From positions 3,162,001 to 3,226,000 of the forward strand of contig NZ_CP039371.1 of the NCBI RefSeq assembly GCF_005080685.1: a stretch of 64,000 nt of DNA, given 5' to 3'. Each line of letters starts with the position of its first letter. Position 1 is the stretch's first letter. Below the pieces are notes generated by a model, which saw nothing but the letters and a program-made list of their open reading frames with translations, did not search any database and was not told the DNA's origin. Source of the stretch: Pseudomonas putida (GTDB taxonomy: Bacteria > Pseudomonadota > Gammaproteobacteria > Pseudomonadales > Pseudomonadaceae). A program made the translations under genes and the position numbers. Of the stretch, positions 1-7,520 are shown in pieces.

Positions 1-68
1 GCGGTTAAGATTGCCGCAAGAGTACCGATTACCCGCACGCAATGCCACGCAGGCGTGATCGTCTGCAT
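1..68 (-). CDS. Possible N-terminus of an unidentified exported or membrane protein, cut by the window edge
   Basis: On the minus strand an ATG at 68 opens a frame that stays open to the window edge. It reads MQTITPAWHCVRVIG and continues with a small hydrophobic stretch that would suit a signal peptide or membrane anchor. No clear Shine-Dalgarno sequence precedes it, and only 22 residues are visible, so no family can be assigned. It lies 42 bp downstream of the diguanylate cyclase stop on the same strand and could follow it in one transcript. It may equally be non-coding. Confidence 0.28.
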   Translation of the reverse strand, partial: MQTITPAWHCVRVIGTLAAILT

Positions 69-110
69 GGCTTTGTCGATGAAGGCATTGTCATGTTCGC
101 GGCCTTGACC

Positions 111-1697
111 CTATGCGCCTCCCTGCGGCGGCGCGGCAACCACGCCGGCCAAGCCCTTGGCCACGGTGTAGCCATCACGCCCCTGTCGCTTGGCCTGGTA
201 CAACGCCTCGTCGGCGGCGGCGATCAGTGCTTCCGGGCTTACCGCCTCCTGGCCTGGCCGACACGCGGCGATGCCAGCGCTGATCGAGACCACGCCCAGC
301 GCGCTGGCGGCGTGCTCGATGCCCTGGCGCCTGAGCTGTGCCTGGATGTCCTGAACGATCAGTTCCGCGCCGTGGCCATCGGTGTCCGGCAGCAACAAGG
401 TGAACTCCTCGCCGCCGTAGCGCACGGCCAGGTCCGCCGGGCGCTTGAGCGCCTGCTGCAATAGCTCGGCGACCCGCCGCAGGCATTGGTCCCCCATGGG
501 GTGGCCGTAGCGATCGTTGTAGAGCTTGAAGTGGTCGAGGTCGAGCATCACCAGGGCTACCGGGTAATCGTGCCGGCGGGCGCGCTTGAGCTCCGCCTCG
601 AACACCGCATCGAGGCGCCGACGGTTGCCCAGCCGGGTCAGGCTGTCGGTCAGCGCCATGGCCTGCAGCGTCTGGTTGGCCTGGTGCAAGGCGCGTTCGA
701 TGACGATACGCTCGCGCAACTGACGCAGCACCACCCAGCCGAACACGGCCAGACCCACCAGCAGCAATACCAGCACGGCGATGGTCTTGATTGCATCATG
801 CCGCCAGGGGGCGATGATCGAGTCACGCGACAGGCCCGCTTCGGCAACCACCGGGTAGCTATTTAGGGCACGGTAGGCATACAGCCGCGTGGTGCCATCG
901 ATCACCGCGACCGCTTCGACGATGCCCTCGCTGGCATAGGGCAGCTGGTTGCGGAAGATCTCGCTGTCGGCCAGGCTCTCGCCCACCACATCCTCGACGA
1001 ACGGCCGACGTACCAGGACCGTTCCATCCCGCTTGGCCAGCACCAGCGCACCGCTTTCATCGATTTTGAATCCACCGTAGTAGTCGACGAACCACTGCAC
1101 CTTGATGGTGCCCAGCAGTACGCCGGCGAATGTCCCGTCAGGATTGTCCAGGCGCCGGGAAATCGGAATGATCAGGTCACTGCTGGTGCGGCTGCGCACC
1201 ACAGAGCCGATATGGATGTCACGGTCGGTGTGGGTGCGGTGGTAGATGAAATAATCGCGGTCGGCATTGTTGGCGTCGGCCGGTATGTTGGCTTCGTCGC
1301 TGACCAGCCAGCTACCGTCCGCGCCATATACAAACAAGCCATGCAGTTGCGGCATTATCGCCTTTTGTTGGGCTAACAAAGCGTGCAGGCGGGACCGGTC
1401 GAGATGGGCGAGGCCGTCGCCCTCCAAGCGTTCGGTCAGGGCCGCAGTTATCGCATCGACCTGGCGAATGGCATCCTCGGCATGCTGGGCGCTGGCCCTG
1501 GCGAGATTGCTGACCACCCTTTCGGCATCGGTGAACTCCTGGCGGTAGTCACGCCAGATCCGCCAGCCCTCTACCGCCAGGAATGTCAGCAGAACCACGG
1601 CCATGAACGTCAGCACCAGGCGAAACAACGCCACGGCGCGTCCCTCGCCGCTGATCGCCAACGGCACATCGTCATCATCTTTTCTGGCTGCGCACAT
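111..1697 (-). CDS. Membrane diguanylate cyclase with periplasmic Cache sensor domain (Cache-GGDEF)
   Basis: Predicted to make cyclic di-GMP from two GTP in response to a periplasmic ligand. Seen in the sequence: a short cytoplasmic N-terminus, a first membrane helix (about residues 20-42), a periplasmic double-Cache-like domain of about 260 residues that includes a DRDYF motif, a second membrane helix near residue 310, and a C-terminal GGDEF domain with active-site GGEEF at about residue 425. An RPAD (RxxD) inhibition site stands five residues before GGEEF, so product feedback is expected. The longest frame starts at 1820 inside xthA. I chose the ATG at 1697 because it clears that gene, has AAGGG upstream and begins just before the basic/hydrophobic anchor. 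The ligand is unknown. It may feed biofilm control of the adhesin downstream, but nothing in the sequence links them. Confidence 0.88.
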   Translation of the reverse strand: MCAARKDDDDVPLAISGEGRAVALFRLVLTFMAVVLLTFLAVEGWRIWRDYRQEFTDAERVVSNLARASAQHAEDAIRQVDAITAALTERLEGDGLAHLDRSRLHALLAQQKAIMPQLHGLFVYGADGSWLVSDEANIPADANNADRDYFIYHRTHTDRDIHIGSVVRSRTSSDLIIPISRRLDNPDGTFAGVLLGTIKVQWFVDYYGGFKIDESGALVLAKRDGTVLVRRPFVEDVVGESLADSEIFRNQLPYASEGIVEAVAVIDGTTRLYAYRALNSYPVVAEAGLSRDSIIAPWRHDAIKTIAVLVLLLVGLAVFGWVVLRQLRERIVIERALHQANQTLQAMALTDSLTRLGNRRRLDAVFEAELKRARRHDYPVALVMLDLDHFKLYNDRYGHPMGDQCLRRVAELLQQALKRPADLAVRYGGEEFTLLLPDTDGHGAELIVQDIQAQLRRQGIEHAASALGVVSISAGIAACRPGQEAVSPEALIAAADEALYQAKRQGRDGYTVAKGLAGVVAAPPQGGA

Positions 1698-1755
1698 GCG
1701 AATGTCAAATCCCTTGCCAGCGAGCGTTTTCCGCCTGTGACTATAGTCCAGCCAG

Positions 1756-2550
1756 TCAGTGTCGTTTTCGTGTGCCCAGTTCGATCCACACCGGTGCATG
1801 GTCACTGGCCTTGTGTTCATTACGCACCCAGGCGTCCACGCCCCCGGCCTTCAGGTAGGCGGCCAGCGTTGGGTTGAGGAGCAGGTGGTCGATGCGCAAT
1901 CCGGCGTTACGCGCCCAGTGATTGCGAAAGTAGTCCCAGAAGGTATACACCTGCGCCTCCGGGTGCAGGTGGCGGATGGCATCGGTCCAACCCTGCTCCA
2001 GCAACTGCTGGTAGCACGCGCGCGACTCAGGTTGCAGCAAGGCGTCCTTGCGCCACGACTTCGGGTCGTAGATGTCGCGGTCGGTCGGCACTACGTTGAA
2101 ATCGCCCGCCAGCAGCGTTGGGTGCTCGCTGGCCTGCAGCCCGCGAGCATGCTCGATCAGGCACTGGAACCAGCGCAGCTTGTAGTCGAACTTTGGCCCA
2201 GGTTGCGGATTGCCGTTGGGCAAATACAGGCAACCGACCAACACGCCGTGCACGGCAGCTTCAAGATAGCGGCTCTGCTCGTCATCCTCCATACCCGGCA
2301 AGCCCCGGCGCACCTCCAGAGGCTCACCGCCACGGGCAAGAATGGCCACCCCGTTCCAGGACGGCTGGCCGTGATGCAGGCAACCATACCCCGCTGCTTC
2401 CAGCTCGGCGCGTGGGAATTGCTGGTCGGGCGCCTTCAACTCCTGCAGGCAGGCAATGTCCGGTTGTTCGCGCGCCAGCCAGGCGAGCAGTGCCGGCAGC
2501 CGGCTGCGGATGCCGTTGATGTTGAACGTGGCGATCTTCAGCGCTTTCAT
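1756..2550 (-). CDS. xthA: Exodeoxyribonuclease III-family AP endonuclease
   Basis: A 264-residue Mg-dependent endonuclease/exonuclease/phosphatase-fold enzyme, expected to cut DNA 5' of abasic sites and trim 3' blocked ends in base-excision repair. Family motifs are visible in order: FNINGIRSR at the N-terminus, CLQELK with the metal-binding Glu, the LYLPNG segment, GDFNVVPTD with the catalytic Asp/Asn, the WTD and TFWDYF blocks, LRIDHLLL, and SDHAPVW with the terminal Asp-His pair. Length matches the family. Its ATG overlaps the stop of the upstream small gene by 4 bp, so the two are probably translationally coupled. Pseudomonas also has the paralogue Crc, a catabolite-repression regulator of the same fold. 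The intact catalytic residues and the wording of the N-terminus favour XthA here. Confidence 0.93.
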   Translation of the reverse strand: MKALKIATFNINGIRSRLPALLAWLAREQPDIACLQELKAPDQQFPRAELEAAGYGCLHHGQPSWNGVAILARGGEPLEVRRGLPGMEDDEQSRYLEAAVHGVLVGCLYLPNGNPQPGPKFDYKLRWFQCLIEHARGLQASEHPTLLAGDFNVVPTDRDIYDPKSWRKDALLQPESRACYQQLLEQGWTDAIRHLHPEAQVYTFWDYFRNHWARNAGLRIDHLLLNPTLAAYLKAGGVDAWVRNEHKASDHAPVWIELGTRKRH

Positions 2551-2789
2551 GCGTCAGGGTCGTCGACGTGGGCTTGCACCGCGTCTTTCAGAGCATGCAC
2601 ATGGGCCTGGTCGGCCAGGGTCTTGAGGGCCAACCAGTCGTCCCAGTCGATGGTGCCGTCGTCGCGCAGGGCTTCGGCGGTGCACAGCAACTCATGGTGG
2701 TAGGCATCCGGCGACTCACGCCGATAGCTGATGTCGTCGTACTGGGCGTACCAGGCCGCAAGCTCGGGAATAGTGCGTTCGATGCTCAT
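2547..2789 (-). CDS. Small conserved acidic protein of unknown function, coupled to xthA
   Basis: An 80-residue, strongly acidic protein that begins MSIERTIPEL and is rich in Asp, Trp and Tyr. No signal peptide, membrane helix or motif of known function is visible. Its stop overlaps the xthA start by 4 bp (ATGA arrangement), which indicates one operon and possible translational coupling. An AAGGACC stretch lies just upstream of its ATG. I do not recognise a family with known function. The acid-rich, globular composition and conserved operon position suggest a real gene rather than a chance frame. Confidence 0.72.
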   Translation of the reverse strand: MSIERTIPELAAWYAQYDDISYRRESPDAYHHELLCTAEALRDDGTIDWDDWLALKTLADQAHVHALKDAVQAHVDDPDA

Positions 2790-2956
2790 GGATCATGGTC
2801 CTTTTCCATGCCTTTGAATGTGTGAGCCCGTTTCTGGCACAACGTTCAACCGCAACACAGCTGACGCCTGCGCAGAAAAATTAAACCTTTACCCAGCGCC
2901 TCGGCTCAACAGCGTACGCGACACTGAAGTCGCGCCAACCTAATAAGGAGTGGGAC

Positions 2957-3457
2957 ATGAGCAATCTCTTCATCAAGCGCGTCGGCCTGTCGATGGTACT
3001 GGGCATGGCTTCCTGGCAAGCCATGGCAGCCTCCTCGGATGATTTCGTCGATGCCGCGACCGAGTCGGGCATCGCCGAGATCGTCACCGGCAAGCTGGCC
3101 CAGGAGAAAAGCCAGAACGGCGAGATCAAGACCTTTGCCCAGCAAATGGTCACCGACCATACCCAGGCCAACCAGAAACTCGCCGATATCGCCCGCAAGC
3201 TGGACATCGAAGTCCCCGACGAAGCCGCGCTGACCGACAAGGTCAAGAAGGTGATCTTGGAATGGCGCGACGAGTCGTTCGACAAGTCGTATATCAACAA
3301 CCAGGTCGACGCCCACGAAAAAGCGGTCGAGCTGTTCAAGAAAGAGGCGAGTTCGTCCGACAAGGCCGAGTTGAAGGCCTTCGCCAGCGAAACCCTGCCC
3401 AAGCTGGAGCAGCACCTGCAGCATGCCAAAGAGCTGCAAGCCAAGCACGGCAAGTGA
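2957..3457 (+). CDS. Exported DUF4142 domain protein
   Basis: A 166-residue protein with a cleavable signal peptide (hydrophobic core LSMVLGMASWQAMA, likely cut after AMA). The mature part fits DUF4142, a ferritin-like helical bundle: an FVDAATESGIAEI opening helix, then the AQQMVTDHTQANQKL helix typical of the family, then NQVDAHEKAVELF. The family is periplasmic and often linked to stress, but has no assigned biochemical reaction. A strong ribosome binding site (AAGGAG at 2944-2949) sits 7 bp before the ATG. The 167-bp region upstream is the only promoter space between this gene and the divergent small gene. A second small gene follows 23 bp downstream, so they likely share a transcript. 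Confidence 0.85.
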   Translation: MSNLFIKRVGLSMVLGMASWQAMAASSDDFVDAATESGIAEIVTGKLAQEKSQNGEIKTFAQQMVTDHTQANQKLADIARKLDIEVPDEAALTDKVKKVILEWRDESFDKSYINNQVDAHEKAVELFKKEASSSDKAELKAFASETLPKLEQHLQHAKELQAKHGK

Positions 3458-3480
3458 TCTGACACCCACAGAGGCCCGAT

Positions 3481-3732
3481 ATGAGTAACGAAGCACTGCG
3501 TGCGGAAATCCTCACCCGCCTGCTGCATGCCCACCCCGAAGGGTTGGGCAAGGAGGTGTTGGACAACTATCGCGGCGAGAAAGCCGTCGCCGGCATGCTC
3601 AAGACGCTGCAGGAACATGGCCTGATCCAGGGCGCCCACGTCAGCGTGGACGACCAGCACCAGATCAGCGTCAGCTACCCGATCAAGTTGTCTTCAGCGG
3701 GTGTGGAGGCTGCGAAGCAGTTGGACAACTGA
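3481..3732 (+). CDS. Small protein with a winged-helix-like pattern, function unknown
   Basis: An 83-residue soluble protein. The order of elements (helix LRAEILTRLLHAHPEG, then a VLDNYRGEKAVAGMLKTLQEHGLI stretch, then a short beta-like SYPIKLSSAGVEAAKQL tail) looks like a small winged helix, in which case it could bind nucleic acid or protein. That is a visual impression only. An AGAGG ribosome binding site precedes the ATG. The gene lies 23 bp after the DUF4142 gene on the same strand and is followed directly by a REPIN that may act as a transcript end. I do not recognise a named family. Confidence 0.7.
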   Translation: MSNEALRAEILTRLLHAHPEGLGKEVLDNYRGEKAVAGMLKTLQEHGLIQGAHVSVDDQHQISVSYPIKLSSAGVEAAKQLDN

Positions 3733-3747
3733 AAAGAGGCAGAATGC

Positions 3748-3875
3748 GGGGGCTGCTACGCAGCCCATCGCGACACAAGGCCGCTCCCACATTGTCCGTG
3801 CTTGCCCACTAGATACGGGTTTCCACGGTCATTGTGGGAGCGGCCTTGTGTCGCGATGGGCCGCAAAGCGGCCCC
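3748..3875. repeat. REPIN: inverted pair of REP palindromes
   Basis: Two inverted copies of a REP-type element face each other. The left copy (3748-3794) carries a pyrimidine-rich GGCCGCTCCCACA core. The right copy (3830-3875) carries its complement TGTGGGAGCGGCC, and each is flanked by a CATCGCGACACAAG-type segment. The spacer is about 35 bp. It sits between convergent genes, where such pairs often stabilise or end transcripts. A second, decayed copy of the same arrangement occurs at 62012-62106. Confidence 0.85.
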
Positions 3876-3931
3876 AATACCGGCGATGTCGAGCTCAAGT
3901 GAACAGCGTTACCGCTTGAGCGGCCCTTCTC

Positions 3932-4102
3932 CTACTTCTGTTTTTCCTCATCCCGTGGCGGCTTCGCCGGCCCCTGGGGATCCACTTGCGGGTCTTCGAG
4001 GTCTGGCGAATCGGGATCGAAGCCCAGGTCTGCCTCTTTGTCGGCCTGTTCCGAGGAATGCGGGCCCTGGGGTGATGCTGGGCGCTGGTCGGGCTTGGAC
4101 AT
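3932..4102 (-). CDS. Small acidic DUF6021-like protein
   Basis: A 56-residue frame from ATG at 4102 to TAG at 3932-3934. The protein begins MSKPDQRPAS and contains the motif LGFDPDSPDLEDPQVDP, followed by a Pro/Lys-rich tail. I recall this motif from a small Pseudomonas family (DUF6021) of unknown function. It is predicted to be hydrophilic and disordered, with no signal peptide. An excellent ribosome binding site (AGGGAGA) stands 8 bp upstream of the ATG. It lies 68 bp downstream of the HlyD-type secretion gene on the same strand. Whether it shares that transcript is not visible. The family name is from memory. Confidence 0.75.
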   Translation of the reverse strand: MSKPDQRPASPQGPHSSEQADKEADLGFDPDSPDLEDPQVDPQGPAKPPRDEEKQK

Positions 4103-4170
4103 GCTGTTTTCTCCCTTGCAAGTGTCTATGGAAGAACACCCAAAGACCTCGGAAGTTTGATTTATTTCCC

Positions 4171-5415
4171 TCAGCGCTCGCGCAATGCCTCCCGCGCCTT
4201 GTTGAATGGCTTGAGCAGGTAATCGAGAACGGTCTTGCTGCCGGTATTGATATCGACGGTGGCGACCATGCCCGGCACGATGTTGAAGCGCTCGCCGTTG
4301 TCGTTGCTCAGGTGATCGACGTCGGTGCGTATGAACACCCGGTAGTAGTACACCTCACGCTTGACCTCATCCTGGATGGTATCTGGCGATATCGTCGTGA
4401 CCTTGCCGTGCAGCCCGCCATAGATCGAGTAATCGTACGCGCTGACCTTGACCGTGGCGTCCAGCCCGGGGCGAATGAAGGCGACATCGCGCGGCGAGAT
4501 CCGCGCCTCGACCAGCAGCTTTTCGTCCACCGGCACGATTTCCATCAGTTTGCCGTTCTGCGGGATCACCCCACCGACGGTGAACACTTCGATGTCCTTG
4601 ACGATGCCGCGCACCGGCGAATTGAAGGTGGTGCGGTTGAGCGCGTCCGACCGCCCGCGAGTCACTGAGCTTTGCGCGGCGATCTCGGCATTGGCCTTGG
4701 CCAGGCCCTCACGCGCCTTGACCACGTACTCACTGCGCATTTCGGTGGCCTTGCGCTCCAGTTCGTTGGCCTGGCGGCGCAGGCGCAGGACTTCTACATC
4801 GCTGGCCGCGCCGCGCGCCACCAGTGGTTGGGTCATGGCCAGTTCGCGGCGCACCAGGGTCACTGCTTCGGCGATACCGGCCAGGTTCTTCGCCAGGCTT
4901 TCCTTGCGCGACTTGTAGAGCGCGGTTTCGCTGGCAACCAGGTTGGGAAATGCCTGCACGTCCTCGGGGAAGCTCAACGGCGTATCGTTGACCTCAGCAT
5001 ACAAGCGAGCGGCCTCGGCCTTGGCGGCGAGCATGCGCGAGGCGCTTTCCTGCACCGCCGACTCGCTACGGGTGCGGTCCAGCTGGGCCAGTACCTGGCC
5101 AGCCTCCACCAGGTCGCCCTCCTGCACGTTCAACGACACCAGGATGCCACCTTCGAGCGACTGGATGATCTGCTCGTGCGAGGACGGCACGACCTTGCCG
5201 CTGCCGGTGGAGACCTCATCGAGCGAGAACAGGCTGGCCCAGAGGGTAAAGGCGCCGAGCAGCGCGGCGATCAGCCAGACCACCAGGCTCGAACGCGGCA
5301 GCGCAGGCTCGGCGGGGCTGGCAATGCGGCGCCGGTCAGGCGCGGCGGCGGGCCTGCCGACGATTGCCGGAGGCGTTGCCTGGGTAGTGGCCACTGAGAG
5401 CGACTGGTCGTTCAT
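4171..5415 (-). CDS. Type I secretion periplasmic adaptor (HlyD/LapC-like membrane fusion protein)
   Basis: A 414-residue inner-membrane adaptor that would bridge the ABC exporter and the TolC-like channel. Seen: a short cytoplasmic N-terminus ending in an SSLVVWLIAALLGAFTLWAS membrane helix (about residues 43-62), then the VVPSSHEQIIQSLEGGI barrel-sandwich entry, a long coiled-coil hairpin rich in Ala/Glu/Arg (about 110-240), the returning NSPVRGIVKDIEVFTVGGV lipoyl half, and a C-terminal beta domain with the IVPGMVATVDINTG signature. The start codon overlaps the stop of the ABC gene by 4 bp. It is the last gene of the adhesin-linked operon and is followed by the small DUF6021-like gene. Confidence 0.92.
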   Translation of the reverse strand: MNDQSLSVATTQATPPAIVGRPAAAPDRRRIASPAEPALPRSSLVVWLIAALLGAFTLWASLFSLDEVSTGSGKVVPSSHEQIIQSLEGGILVSLNVQEGDLVEAGQVLAQLDRTRSESAVQESASRMLAAKAEAARLYAEVNDTPLSFPEDVQAFPNLVASETALYKSRKESLAKNLAGIAEAVTLVRRELAMTQPLVARGAASDVEVLRLRRQANELERKATEMRSEYVVKAREGLAKANAEIAAQSSVTRGRSDALNRTTFNSPVRGIVKDIEVFTVGGVIPQNGKLMEIVPVDEKLLVEARISPRDVAFIRPGLDATVKVSAYDYSIYGGLHGKVTTISPDTIQDEVKREVYYYRVFIRTDVDHLSNDNGERFNIVPGMVATVDINTGSKTVLDYLLKPFNKAREALRER

Positions 5416-7520
5416 TTGCTCAGCTCCTTGATGACATCTTCTTTAGGGCCGTCCATCACCACCTTGCCATCATTGATGACGATGATGCGGTCAACCCACT
5501 TGAGTACGGGCATGCGATGGGTGGCGACGACCAGGGTGCGTGGTTTCATCCACGGGCCCAGGGCATCGATGACTTGGCGTTCGGTCATTTCATCGAAGTT
5601 GGCGGTCGGCTCGTCAAGGAGCAATACCGAGGGGTTGCGGATGATCGTGCGGGCCAGCAGCAGCGTCTGGCGCTGGCCGCCGGAAAGCCCCTGGCCACCT
5701 TCAAGGATCAGCTCGTCGAGCCCGTCCGGCAGGTTGCGCACGAACGGCAAGGCTCCGGACAGCGCCAACGCCTGCATGATCATGGCGTCGCTGGCCATCG
5801 GTGCGCCGAGCAGGATGTTTTCGCGCACGGTGCCGTAGAACAGGTGCGCCCCCTGGGTCAGCATGGCCACATCGCGGCGCACGTCGGCGGTATCGAGTAA
5901 TGACAGGTCGACGCCGTCCAGCGAAACCTGACCACGCTCAGGGAAGTGCATGCCCGCCAGCAGGTTGAGCAATGTGGACTTGCCCGAGCCGATGCGCCCG
6001 ATGACCGCCACCTTCTCACCCGCCCGGATACGCAACTCCGATACTTGCAGCGCGGCGCGCTTGGCCGTGTCGTTGTAGCGGAACCGGACATCGTCGAGCA
6101 GGTAGTTGCCATTGAGCGCGGCACGGTGCAGGCGCCGACTGTTGTCCGGTTGGTCGACCGGCCGGCTCATGATTTCGTCGAGTCCCTTGCGAGCGACCTT
6201 GGCCGCTTGCCAGCGGGCGAAGATCGAGGCCATCTGGGCCAGCGGCGAGATCATCCGCGAAGCGAGGATCGATGAGGCCACCAAGGCACTGGTGGTCATG
6301 TCGCCCTGCATCACCAGGTAGCTACCCAGGGCCAGCACCAGGGCGTAGACCACCCCCTGTACCTCGTGGGTCCAGCTCATCAGCAGGCTGGTGAAGAAGC
6401 GCTGACGCATACCGACGTTGGCCAGCACGTCATTGGTGTTGTTCCACTGGTTCTGGAAGCGCGACTCGGCGCGCAGCAGCTTGATGTCCTCGATGCCCTG
6501 CACAGCTTCCACCAGCATCGCGTTACGCAGCGCCGATTCGCGCATGCCTTCGTTGGACAAGCGCTCGAGGGGTTTCTGCACCAGCAGGCCCGGAATCACC
6601 AGCAGCGGGATGGCACCGAGGGCGACGAATACCAGCGGCCCACCGACCATCCACAGCACCGCCACGAACAACAGGAAGAACGGCAAGTCAGCCACCGCAG
6701 CGACCGTGGTCGAGCTGAACAGGTCGCGGACCTGCTCGGTCTCGCGCAACTGCGAGATGAACGTCCCGGTCGAGCGTGAGCGCGCCGAGTTGCGCAGGCG
6801 CAAGGCTCGGCCGAAGACCATGTCGGAGATCCGCAGGTCGGCGCGCTTGCCGATGGTGTCGGAAATATGCGTTCGAGCCACCCGCAGGGAGAACTCGAAG
6901 AGAATCGCCAGCATCACCCCACCGAACAGTACCCACAGGGTCGCCTCGGAGTTGGCAGGGACCACGCGGTCATAGACCTGCATGGAGAAGATCACCCCGG
7001 CCAGGGCCAGGACGTTGGCGCCCAACGACGCCAGCATGATGTCGCCATAGCGCTTCCAGTCGCGCAGGGCGATGTTCCAGAACCAGTTGCGCCGGAAAGG
7101 CCGGATGTATTCGTCGACCCGGGCATCGGCCACTGCTACCTGAGGACGCAGGATCGCCACGCGGCGTACGCGGCGGCGCAGTTCATCGATGCTGATTCGG
7201 GTTTCCAGCCCCTTGTCGCCACTGAACAGCACGCCGGCATTGCCTTCGCCGTCGACGGCCTGCACCACGCAGATGCTGCCGCCGTCCAATTCCGCCACCA
7301 GCGGTAGCCGGCAGGTGTCGAGCTGTTGCAACGACAAGTTGCTGAAGCGCAGCGCCAGGCCCAGGCTCTTGGCCATGTGCAGCAGCTGTAGATCGGCCGA
7401 ACCGCCCTCCTCCCAGGCCAGCGCCACGCGCGTGCCCTCTTCGGAGACGCCGATCCCGTAGTGACGGGCCACGGCGAGCATGGCATCGAGCCAGCGTTCA
7501 GTTTGCGCGGGCAGGCTCAT
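5412..7520 (-). CDS. Type I secretion ABC exporter with catalytically dead C39-like domain (LapB-like)
   Basis: A 702-residue permease-ATPase that would power one-step export of the adjacent adhesin across both membranes. An N-terminal C39-peptidase-like domain of about 125 residues lacks the catalytic Cys found in bacteriocin-processing exporters, so it is a docking (CLD) domain. Six transmembrane helices follow (about 150-430). The nucleotide-binding domain shows Walker A GRIGSGKST, signature LSGGQRQ and Walker B VLLLDEPTANFDE. LapB/RtxB-type exporters of giant adhesins share this architecture. It overlaps the TolC gene upstream and the HlyD gene downstream by 4 bp each, so the three are one tight operon. 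PrtD-type exporters such as the one at 35721 lack the N-terminal domain. Confidence 0.93.
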   Translation of the reverse strand: MSLPAQTERWLDAMLAVARHYGIGVSEEGTRVALAWEEGGSADLQLLHMAKSLGLALRFSNLSLQQLDTCRLPLVAELDGGSICVVQAVDGEGNAGVLFSGDKGLETRISIDELRRRVRRVAILRPQVAVADARVDEYIRPFRRNWFWNIALRDWKRYGDIMLASLGANVLALAGVIFSMQVYDRVVPANSEATLWVLFGGVMLAILFEFSLRVARTHISDTIGKRADLRISDMVFGRALRLRNSARSRSTGTFISQLRETEQVRDLFSSTTVAAVADLPFFLLFVAVLWMVGGPLVFVALGAIPLLVIPGLLVQKPLERLSNEGMRESALRNAMLVEAVQGIEDIKLLRAESRFQNQWNNTNDVLANVGMRQRFFTSLLMSWTHEVQGVVYALVLALGSYLVMQGDMTTSALVASSILASRMISPLAQMASIFARWQAAKVARKGLDEIMSRPVDQPDNSRRLHRAALNGNYLLDDVRFRYNDTAKRAALQVSELRIRAGEKVAVIGRIGSGKSTLLNLLAGMHFPERGQVSLDGVDLSLLDTADVRRDVAMLTQGAHLFYGTVRENILLGAPMASDAMIMQALALSGALPFVRNLPDGLDELILEGGQGLSGGQRQTLLLARTIIRNPSVLLLDEPTANFDEMTERQVIDALGPWMKPRTLVVATHRMPVLKWVDRIIVINDGKVVMDGPKEDVIKELSK

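Noticed and set aside
1698..1820. Upstream extension of the diguanylate cyclase into the exonuclease gene
   Set aside because: The extra 41 codons overlap the xthA coding end, have no domain and lie before a better start with an acceptable ribosome binding site at 1697.
2835..2851. Sigma-54-like CTGGCACAACGTTCAA upstream of the DUF4142 gene
   Set aside because: The -12 element is wrong (TTCA, with no GC at the 10-base spacing), so it fails the key requirement for RpoN promoters.
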